A stretch of DNA of 64,000 nucleotides from Astragalus membranaceus (Eukaryota; Streptophyta; Magnoliopsida; Fabales; Fabaceae): the NCBI GenBank assembly GCA_039519185.1, contig CM076846.1:68536614-68600613 (forward strand), in the 5' to 3' direction. The position numbers were made by a program, and so were the translations under genes. How positions within the stretch are numbered: the first letter of the stretch is position 1; every line of letters starts with the position of its first letter. Under the pieces are notes generated by a model. It had not been told where the DNA came from. It ran no database searches and saw nothing but the letters and a program-made list of their open reading frames with translations. This document shows, one piece after another, positions 24,419 through 33,442 of this stretch.

Positions 24419-26715
24419 ATGACTAGGAGAAAGAGGTTTACTCCCAGAACTCAGTCCGCACCTGTTCAAGTTCAAGAGAATGCTCCAAATATGAATCAAA
24501 GTGGATCTCACCTATCACCACAAAGTGAGCCTCTTGGTGATATTGACCCATCTCTTGACTTTGACATTGACGATGAAAGTTTTTTCCCCACTGACACGAA
24601 AAAGCCCACTAAATATTGGCCGGTTAATGTCATTGGTATGCAATTTACTTCTTTATTAGTTTGGATTAATTAATAATTTCTAATGAGATACAAATTTTAA
24701 CTTTCATTTTTTTTATTTTATATTCAGTTGGGGATGGAGAGCCTAAAGAAGATCGTCTAAGAGTTCAGGACTTGTTTTCGTTTCCTGATGAGAAGAAAGT
24801 GATCCTAGATTGGAATCGAGAGGGTCAACCAATTGGACATGCTGCTGGTCTTTTAGGGGGTTATTTAGGATTTCTTGCGGCTAGCTATGATATCTTCGCT
24901 ATCAATTATGAAAAATGGCCAAAGGTTCCACAGAAAACCAAGGATGACGTGTGGGACATGATGATAAAGGTATGAACTATAAATATAACATAATTCATTT
25001 ATATATATATACATATACATATAGCTTACTAAAACTTAATTTTCCTATTGTAGAAAGTATTCCTAATTGACGATTGTCGCAAGAAATGGATATTGGGGAA
25101 TATAGGAAAGAAATGGAAAGACACTCGTTGTCGGCTGTTTAGTGATTTTTATGATGAAACTCGTAGCTGGGAACAAAATCTTGAGTTTCGCCCTGATGGC
25201 ATCCGTGTAGAACAATGGGCAGCTTTTTTGGAATATCGCTTGAAGCCTGAAACTCAGGTAATATATGATGTGTTGAGAATGTTGTGATAAGATTAATCAT
25301 TTACTAATTATTTTATTTAATAATGCAGGAAATTTGTGAAATAAACACGACAAATAGGGCTAAACAAACAACTCCTCATACACTTGGGTCAAAAACAATT
25401 GCTAGGACAAGACATGAATTGGTATTTCTTTCTTTAAGTTTACCAACATTGGTAATAAAAGCCAATTGTGACCATAATGAACTTATCGTGTTTTCTCACT
25501 TTTAATTTGTTAGGAAACTAAAACTGGGAAGCCTTTTGGTCGAGCAAAGATGTATTCCATCGCACACAAAAAAAAAGATGGATCATTTGTCAATGAAGAG
25601 GCTAGACAAAAGAGTGTGAGTATAATCGTTATTTATTTCTATTTTTATTGAAAGTTAAGGATAATTATATATTTAACATTTATGTGTTCAACTGAATGTT
25701 GGTTAACTTTGTGTAGGATTTGTTGGACAAAGTAGATGAGACATCTTCTGGCGAAGATATTTATATTCAAGTATGTGGGAAAGAGCACCCCGGACGTATG
25801 CGTGGCATGGGATTTGGCCCAACCCCTACTCAATACCTATCATCTAATTCTCGTAATGGGAGCTCGACCATTTCATCAGGTGGTCCCACAAAGGCTGACT
25901 ATGATAGGCTAAAGTTGGAATTGCAAGCGAGTAATGCAAGAGTTGAAGCTTTAGAGGGAGAAGTAGCTAAAGTTCGAACTTTAGAGGAACAAGTAGCTTT
26001 TCTAATGCAGCAAGCTCGTGGTCAATGTCCGACTAGATTTGATGAGGTACTAACCTGTTACATTTAGAATTCTGTTACATTTTACACTGCATAGTTACTG
26101 TCTAGGAGTTCTCTTTTATTATGCATGTGCAGTTGCTGAATACATAGAATTAGACAGTTAATTATTTGACTTGAGTCAGCTACTCCAGCAGTTACTGTCG
26201 AGTTGCTGGGTTTAGGAGTTCCTGTCTTATCAACTTGTAGTTACTGTCTAGGAGTATGTTGCTGGGTTTGATGTCTCTAGGAGTTAGGTTCTGCACACGT
26301 TTGTTGAATACTTAATTGTTGCCTTTGTATTGCTACTGATTGGAATTGAAGCTGCATAGTTACAGATCTAGGAGTATGTTGCTGCACACGTTAGCAGTAA
26401 TATGCTTGTAATTGAAATTGAAGCTGCATAGTTACATTTTACACTGTCTAGGAGTATGTTGCTGCATAGTTACTGATTGGAATTGAAGCTGTGTTACTGC
26501 ATAGTTACTAGCGGAATAGCGGAATATGCTTGTATTATTATGATAGATCTTCGATGTAAGTTTCTTATTGACTTGGTAGATTTGATAATTGGTAACTTCA
26601 TAACTTTATTTTTGTTTAATTTCAGGCTGCCAATTTACATTCACCTGCTGAAGCAATGCGGTCTTCATCTGCTAGTCACGCCCCAACACATCATGGACCA
26701 ACATCTACTCTTTAG
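24419..26715 (+). CDS. CACTA second gene, Ptta/En/Spm (Transposase_24-like), seven exons
   Basis: This is likely the TnpA-type partner that binds subterminal repeats and helps excision. Exons inferred from consistent GT-AG borders are 24419-24635, 24728-24969, 25054-25257, 25329-25421, 25514-25615, 25717-26046 and 26626-26715. They give 1278 nt and 425 residues with no internal stop. The N-terminus is basic (MTRRKRFTPR). The middle resembles plant Ptta/En/Spm transposase (VILDWNREGQPIG, INYEKWPKVPQ, ILGNIGKKWKDTRCRLF, FGRAKMYSIAHKKKDGSF). Exon 6 has a predicted coiled coil around LKLELQASNARVEALEGEVA, usual for oligomerisation. It lies 110 bp after the transposase stop; an acceptor-like TTGCAG just before the ATG suggests a spliced 5' UTR or a shared pre-mRNA, as in En/Spm. 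The gene model is inferred by eye. Confidence 0.85.
26090..26515. repeat. Degenerate short repeats in last intron of the second CACTA gene
   Basis: Phrases such as GTTACTGTCTAGGAGT, GTATGTTGCTG and GAAGCTGCATAGTTAC recur several times in mixed order within a 579-bp intron. They look like scrambled tandem duplication. No coding or regulatory role can be inferred. Confidence 0.6.
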
Positions 26716-26984
26716 ATTTATGATTTGTTATTAACTAGTAATGTTGAAAAACATGCTCTTATATTGGGGAAATTTATACTCCTAAACCACATATCTTTTG
26801 ATATTTTGAGACAACACTATCTTTTGATATTATTGTGTTTTTTATTTAAGTATGAATGAATGAACTTTTTTAATTATTTATGTAAGTTTATAATTTTATG
26901 TTTTTAAATAATTTGAGAAAAAGTTGTTATAAATAAGAACAACTTATTTGAGCCTTTAAAGCTAAAAGCAGTTTCGTCCTCAGG
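26716..26984 (+). other. CACTA 3' UTR region, AT-rich
   Basis: This AT-rich stretch follows the second gene and contains ATTTAAGT and AATTATTT runs suitable for polyadenylation signals. Nothing coding is seen. Confidence 0.5.
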
Positions 26985-27319
26985 TTTTGAACCACCGCAG
27001 ACATCCCTGGAATCGCTGTATATAAGCAAGGAATATACCATCACATAAATGGTTTAGTGGCGGTTCTGAATCGTTGCAAACATCTTCAAAACCGCCGCTA
27101 AACGCAAACCGCCGCAAAATGCCTCAAAACCGCTGCAGAAATATGGGAAATTAACCGACAGTTTAGCGGCGGTTTTAAACCGCCGCAAACCCCCAACCGC
27201 CGCGTAAACCGCCGCTAAATACCCCTCCAGGCGGTTATTCCAGCGGTTGCCAAAACCGCCGCAGAGTTCCCTCGCGGCGGAGGTAACTGCAGCGGTTTTA
27301 AAACCGCCGCCGCTTTCCT
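26985..27319. repeat. CACTA right subterminal repeats (AACCGCCGC family)
   Basis: More than a dozen copies of AACCGCCGC-type motifs and their complements (GCGGCGGTTTTA, CAGCGGTT) are packed into about 330 bp, mirroring the left end. The higher density at the 3' end is usual for CACTA elements. Confidence 0.85.
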
Positions 27320-27333
27320 ATTTTGTTGTAGTG
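27320..27333 (-). repeat. CACTA right terminal inverted repeat
   Basis: The complement reads CACTACAACAAAAT, matching the left end. It is followed by the target duplication ATA (27334-27336). Confidence 0.95.
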
Positions 27334-27336
27334 ATA

Positions 27337-27403
27337 GCATACTAAGAAGAATCAGACTTAGAAGACGTAAAAGACTCTTAACATTTAAGTCCGACTAGGT
27401 CGA
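27337..27403 (-). other. Outer gypsy element, remaining leader
   Basis: This short untranslated leader lies between the CACTA insertion and the primer site. Together with 3274-3326 it makes a leader of about 140 bp. No other feature was seen. Confidence 0.8.
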
Positions 27404-27418
27404 ACTGCTCTGATACCA
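27404..27418 (-). promoter_or_regulatory. Outer gypsy primer binding site (initiator tRNA-Met type)
   Basis: On the minus strand, TGGTATCAGAGCAGT starts two bases inside the LTR boundary. TGGTATCAGAGC is the usual initiator tRNA-Met complement in plant LTR retrotransposons. Confidence 0.92.
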
Positions 27419-27420
27419 AT

Positions 27421-29732
27421 TGTAACACCCCAGTATTTCTAACATGTAGATACACTGAGATGCACATCTGCGTCAACAATCAGAGGACACAATCCCTGTT
27501 TAGATATTGAACCTACTAAATTTTTCCGATAACTAAACATAATATCTCGGATTCATCCGTCTTAAATTCCATAAAGTTTCACTTGATTCACCACTCAAAA
27601 GGAATACAAACCCAATTGCTCAATATCATAACCAGAGAAATAGAGAAGGTTCATACAACTCATATCAAGTATAAGTTACATAACCAAAACAGAACAACAA
27701 AAGAAGAACAATCGGACATATCAAGACTACACGTCTTTGGCATCTCCGTAAGCACGTCACCTACTCGTGTCGCCTTGTCTTTCGCTTCCCCCGTTTCTCT
27801 GTAAAAAAACCACAATAATGATAGGGTGAGATAACATATCTCAGTGAGTTCTACCGTAACCCCTCACCATCACTCGGATCAATTATAAAACCGTTGCAAC
27901 GTAGTTAATTTATAAACTACTTGCTCCAAATATACTTAGCCCATTACCAACCGTGCAACAGCCACATTCTCGGTATATAAAGTGCTATTATATATTAATA
28001 AGCCTCGTAAATTAACTTATAATTACTAGCTTACCAAACGAAACACCGACCGTGCAAACACCCACAATCTCGGCGAATCGTGCACCTATTGTAGCATACA
28101 TCGGCCGTGCAAACAACCACAATCCCGATAACCCCCGCTAGTACTTTCCCTAACGTTCAGGGCCTAGGGTGAGGGCTCATGACCTTCCCTTCCTAGTATG
28201 CTATTCGTTGGGTCGTCACCCAACTTGATATAATTTATATACCACACCCGCATTGGGCCGACTTCTATATTGGATATAACCTATATCTATCGTTGTTTTA
28301 TAACCCGTTTTGATGAATACGATACTAGACATCTGGCGTTATAATACAGTACCAAGTTGGAAATGTAATCCGTTTTGTTATCCAAAAACATGTACTCACA
28401 CGCAGTCTACTTTTCGGTTTTTCGAACATTTATTGTTTTCGAAACCCTTTCTCAAAATCATGTTGAACACACTCAAAACAATAATTTTATTAAGGCAATA
28501 TCATCACAATTGGTTGGGAAGAAGATTAGAAGAGGTTTGGAATCGAAACGAGCGACGAAACGAAAATTTGGCATCCGGTAACAGAAGCATGCGCACGACC
28601 TATGCCCAGGGGCGCACGGTCCGTGTGCATCCTTTTAATTTTCGCAGGCAAACAGAAGAGGGCGCACGGTCCGTGCCCAGGGGCGCACGGTCCGTGCGTC
28701 CTGCACAGATTCAGAATTTCATTTCGTTTTAATCCGTTTCACTTTTCCAATCGTATCCAATCCGTAATCCTATCTTAATTCATCCTCCAAACAGATAATA
28801 TATCTAGCGAATTCCAGTCCAAACAATCAATCAACAATCAATATAACATATATATATTTTTGGTAAAAACCGTAAAACACAATATTTTAGAAAAAAGGTT
28901 TTTTTTTGACTTGATAAATGTTTCGAATTCAGAATTCGTCATAGAACTGAACATGTAATATTTCCAGAACAACACTTAAATCCCTAATCGTGAGTAAAAC
29001 TCACCGCTTTGACGAATCCCCGAGAATTGACGTCCTCACTCGAAATGACCAAACCGAAACCACTCGAACAATCCCCGTAATCGTCTTCGTTTCTTCAAAA
29101 CCGATCCCCACTGAACCTAGGCTCCTTGGCTACTGAATCTTCTCCCAAGGTGTTCCTACTCACAATGTAGCTTCACCAAGTTGCTGAAAATCACTCCCAA
29201 GGTACCTAAAACACATGCAATGCTTCAAAGAGTGAAAAACTTCACTTTGAGTTTCAAAATCCGAAAATGGCAAGTTATGATTTAGGGAGAGTTAGGTTCT
29301 GAAATTAGAATCAGAAGAAAGAGGATTGAAAATGGAGTGGAATGGCATAGGAAGTACTTACATGCAAGGAGCTTGATGATGGTGATGATTCCTTCCTCCT
29401 CTCTCCTTTCTCTCCTCCACTTCTCTTCTGAATTTCTGAAGCTGGTTCAAATGAGAGAGTGTGGGAGTTCAGGTAAGTGTAAGGGCTGAGAGTGTTTTAA
29501 ATGGAAAGGAAATGACTAAAATGCCCCTAGCTTAAAATTCTCACTTAAACTCCTTGTTTAATCCATTAATCCCATAGTTTAGATACTAATATCTTTTAAT
29601 CCTATGGTTTTATCCTCTAATGTTGCTTTCTCGACTATCCCATATCCGAGTCACGACTTATTATTTCATTCAAATAAATAAATCGTTCATAATTTCAATA
29701 AATCGAATCTTAAAAAATTTAGGGATGTTACA
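27421..29732 (-). repeat. Outer gypsy 5' LTR (2312 bp)
   Basis: On the plus strand it runs from TGTAACACCCCAG to GGATGTTACA, so both ends have the TG...CA form. The primer site adjoins it at 27418. It contains a GC-rich cluster with GGCGCACGGTCCGTG copies at 28590-28700. The partner 3' LTR lies beyond the left edge. TCAAA (29733-29737) is the likely target duplication, which cannot be confirmed here. Confidence 0.9.
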
Positions 29733-31295
29733 TCAAATCTCTCAATCCACTCCATTCGAAATCTGTTCTGTTCTACCAGCGAGATTATTGTTAAGCTTGA
29801 TTTAATGTATGTTTTTTAACTGATATTTGATTGTTTTAGTTAATATTTTGTTTTTAAATATAGTTGTTTAATATTTTTTTTGTTATTATTTGTTTTGCAA
29901 TTGATTGGAGTTTGGAGTTTGCTTGAAAGTTTTGTTCAAAAGTCCGAAAAGCATCAAGTTAGAGACTTCTCTTCACTACCGGTTAGTTAACAAAATTATT
30001 TGTTATAAAATGTTATTTGATATTATTAGATGATTTTTTTGCGAAAATAAAATAAATTTAATTTATTTTTAAAATACGAATTATTTAATGTATTAGTTAA
30101 AAACATAAAAATAAATTATTTGAAATTTTTTCTATTGTTATTTGATGTTATTGAATGAAATTTTTTGCGAAAATAAAATAAGTTTAATTTATTGTATAAT
30201 AATTAGATAGTGTTTACAGTGATTGTGTAATAGTTATTATTTAGTAAAAATTATTGATGTTATAAGTTGAAATTATTCGAAAAAATATAATAAATTAGAT
30301 TGTATTAATTGTTTGTTATTTATATTTTTTAGATAAAATAATAAATTAGATTGTATAATTGTTTGTTATTATTTTATTATAAAAATACGAAATATTGTTT
30401 TTTATTTGTATTTTTTCATAAATACGAAATATTATATATAAATATATATAATATTAGTAAAAATAGTAAAATTATTAGTAAAATAAAATGTTACCATACT
30501 AAAAAAATCAAAGTATTAATATATATTAAAAATAATAGTTAATAGTTTATTTAATTTACTTTGTACATTTGGTCAAACATAAAAATACCAATATCAATGT
30601 GTATTGTTGTAATACACATGTATGATATATGTTGTATTGTGTATATTATAAATAACATACATAAAAAAATGGATCGTAGTTGTATGTATGATCGAATGTA
30701 TCCTGGAAGAACCAGAGACGATGATGACATTTTCCATCGTTTGCATCGTCGACCAATGATACGTACGTGAGTGGATATTAAAGTGTGTGTTATGGGTCTA
30801 TAACATAAGACACAAAAGGAAATAAAAACATTTGTCCCTCTCACTAATTTCGTGTCCATCCTGATTATCTCTCCTTTGTTTCAGAGAATTAAAAAAAATA
30901 TTACGTTAAATAAAATGCATGAAATCAAAAAACGGTATCTGAAAGCTCAAAGAAATTTTAATTACAAACGATCGATGAGCCCCTCCATCAAAGGGTATGC
31001 TTACCCTAAATTTTTCTTCTTCCGAAAGCAATTGTTGTTGTTGACATGGATTTTTAAAAAACCCATTTTAAGAAATTGAAATCGTATATTCAAAATACAA
31101 GGGATTGAAATTTTTATTTTCTTTCTAGAAACAAAGCTATAACGAAGGAGGACAATATAACGAATTGAAATACTTAATTTGGTTTAGCAATCATTGTGGT
31201 ATTTTTTTCCATAAAATACATGCAAATTATTTTCTCCCCTCCTTCTTCTTTCCTATGATTTCCTTTTTCACAATACAGTGGATTGCTATATTTGT
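29733..31295. other. AT-rich intergenic stretch
   Basis: This is very AT-rich sequence, especially 29990-30560, with repeated TTATTTGATGTTATT-like phrases. Apart from the small transposase-like fragment at 30669 I recognise nothing, and no supported host gene. Confidence 0.5.
30669..30770 (+). pseudogene. Fragment resembling the N-terminus of a CACTA transposase
   Basis: The frame reads MDRSCMYDRMYPGRTRDDDD and stops after 33 residues. MDRSWMY-type starts are typical of the Transpos_assoc domain at the beginning of CACTA transposases. It is followed by GTGAGT, which could be an old donor site. No further exons were found nearby. This is a weak call resting on about 14 residues. Confidence 0.35.
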
Positions 31296-32770
31296 TTTGT
31301 AACACCCAAACTATTTTCAATTACTTTGATTGATAAGGAATTAATTCTTGCTTGATTTGTTGAATTGAAATCTATTAAGTGTATTATTGTGGTATTTATT
31401 TTGTGAATGCTTTAGCTAATAGAGAAGTTTTAAGTCCCTTCCAAATTATAAACCGAATTTAATTTTTAGCTGAACCAAATTACCTATTTACCCTTCATTC
31501 AATCCGTACTATAAAAGCAGTGAGACACCACTGCTCACTCCCACACAAACACAACACACTCAAATTGTTGAAAGTGAGAAAGAAGTAGAGTGTTAGAAAG
31601 AAGTAGAGTGTTCGAAGATCAGAAGAGGGAAGAAGAGAGGTAAGATTCATCTTATAACCATCTCTTCAAACATCACATTTCAAGCACAAAAAAATCACAC
31701 CCAATCCTTCTCCTCACTAGAAGCCCTCACTTTCCTCCTTTCTTCATCACTACATTTTCGAATGGAGCTACCAAGTTAAGCTCCAAAGTCTGAAATTCCA
31801 GTTTCCTTTTCATCTTGAAACAAAAATCAAGTTGCATGTCCCTTATGAAAGCTAGGAGCATTGTTTTGGCACCACTGCTCATCCTTTTTAGCACCAATTC
31901 TACTCCTATCTCTTTCCCAATCCTAATGTTAATATTAGTACTATGTTTCTCATTCTTGATTGCTAATTTCACCTTTATTTCATCCTCAATTCAAGTATGT
32001 ATATCGCATGATGATTAAACCATGATATGATATGTTTAGGGTGGTTGTATGATATGAATTGCCTATGGGTGTGTGTGATTGTTGAACTTATGCGTGAGCG
32101 AGAAGTATACCTATGTATCTATATTTATAAATGAATTAAAGAATTGTTGATGTACTTGGGATTGGTATCATGAACCTAAGCTCAAGACCTTGGAAGGAGC
32201 TCAATACAACGGTATTGAGTGGGGGTTCCCCGCCGTCATGATTGGTAGCATTTATATTATGTAAGACTACTGCGTATTGGGGGATGCGTCATCGGTAAAT
32301 AACCAAAAGACATCGTGAGTATATCTATAGTGAGGTGTCTCAAAGGAACTTACTGAGATTTTGTAATCTTATTTATTTTTTGTTGTTGTTTTTTTCCTGA
32401 CAAACAGGTGAAGCCTTAGAGAGGTAATCTTATTGGGAAGAGTCTTAAACCGTAAAGACTTTGGTGCCTTGAAGTCGCAAAAATTGTTATGTTTTGTTAA
32501 AAGCTCATGTGTCGAGGGATGCTATATATTATGCTTAGTCGTTTTAGCATTGGCCTTGTAGCCTTTCTAAGTATTAGGCAATATGTACTCATATTTTGGA
32601 TTAAGTATTGTCTTTTCGACTCTTATTGATGTTGAGGACGAATGTATGGTTGAAAATTTTTATCTAATATTATGGATTTAAGGACATCTTGAGTCTTTTA
32701 AAGGATATGTGTTATCCAATTTTTATGAATCAAAACTTGAGTGCGTAACTCTGAAATGTCAAAAAGTAAT
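31296..32770 (+). repeat. LTR-like fragment (possible solo LTR of a Ty3/gypsy element)
   Basis: It begins TGTAACACCCAAAC, the start shared by the other gypsy LTRs here. It has a TATA-like CTATAAAAGCAG near 31511, a purine-rich leader, and an ACAGGTGAAGCCTTAG segment near 32405 that recalls the GCAGGTGATTCC segment in the LTR at 56099. I could not find a clean CA end; the right part appears to run into the inverted-repeat element at 32776. Confidence 0.4.
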
Positions 32771-32775
32771 ATTTC

Positions 32776-33081
32776 GGAATTTTGGTCCCACAATTTTATT
32801 CCTTCCATTTTTTTACTCGCAATTTTGATTCCACATTTTATCAAATCCGCAAATTTAGTCCCCCCGTCAAATTTTCATTCAATTTTTCACGAAATCCTGA
32901 CGTGGCAATAAGGTGGTGACGTGGCAGGGTGTATTGTGCTAGTATAATCATTGGATGTTCAAATATTTATATTTTCATTTAAATATTTTGTATATTATTA
33001 GACTGAAACTAAGAGTATTAAGCGTATATTTTGTATATCATTCGGTGTTAGCATGACATGTATCTGCCACATTAGTATTTC
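32776..33081 (+). mobile_element. Inverted-repeat (MITE/foldback-like) element, left part
   Basis: The sequence GGAATTTTGGTCCCACAATT and related phrases (ATTTTGATTCC, AAATTTAGTCCCCC) reappear inverted at 40020-40185 as GGACTAAAATTG and GGGGACCAAAATTG. A retrotransposon (33082-40008) splits the element. Rejoined it would be roughly 470 bp. Such elements with GGTCCC/GGGACC arms are common in plants, but no transposase is present. Confidence 0.7.
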
Positions 33082-33396
33082 TGTTCTGGAGTGGGCTCGA
33101 AGCCCAATTTTGATCAGTAGGCCCAGCGCGGCCCATCATCTACCTTGCTCCGCAAGATGCGGCCGGTCCCGTAAAAACCGCAACGGCTAGAACGCCAACG
33201 TTATATATACCACACCAGCATGTGGCTTCAGGTATGTTTTACTCACCTTGTGACCCTGCCCGTTGAAGCACCTCTGACTTGAGCGTTGGAGTGCCTTTGC
33301 AGGTACCACCCGCGTGTGGCTCAGAACTCGGTCCCTCATCCCAGCGACCGAGCAACATCATCAACAACAACCCATCGTATTGATCAGGTACGATCA
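33082..33396 (+). repeat. Tat-like 5' LTR (315 bp)
   Basis: TGTTCTGGAGTGGGC to GTACGATCA. A TATA box (TTATATATACC) lies near 33200. It is identical to the right LTR except for GCGTGTGG versus GCGTGCGG. Confidence 0.95.
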
Positions 33397-33397
33397 A

Positions 33398-33420
33398 TTG
33401 GCGACCACAGTGGGAGGCCC
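33398..33420 (+). promoter_or_regulatory. Tat-like primer binding site
   Basis: TTGGCGACCACAGTGGGAGG begins two bases after the LTR. TTGGCG...GTGGGA is the usual form in Tat/Athila elements. I cannot name the primer tRNA with confidence. Confidence 0.75.
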
Positions 33421-33442
33421 GAGCGCTATTCCACATCAAACC

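Larger units (their letters stand above)
3327..27333 (+). mobile_element. CACTA (En/Spm) DNA transposon, complete ends, split by an Ogre element
   Basis: The element starts CACTACAACAAAAA and ends with the inverted complement TTTTGTTGTAGTG. It is flanked by a 3-bp duplication ATA at 3324-3326 and 27334-27336, the size expected of CACTA elements. Both ends carry dense GCGGCGGTT subterminal repeats. Inside are the two usual genes, a DDE transposase and a Ptta/En/Spm-type protein, both on the plus strand. Total span is 24007 bp; without the Ogre insertion and its duplicated target it would be about 9.7 kb, normal for an autonomous CACTA. It sits in the leader of the outer gypsy element, about 85 bp from its LTR. 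Confidence 0.96.
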
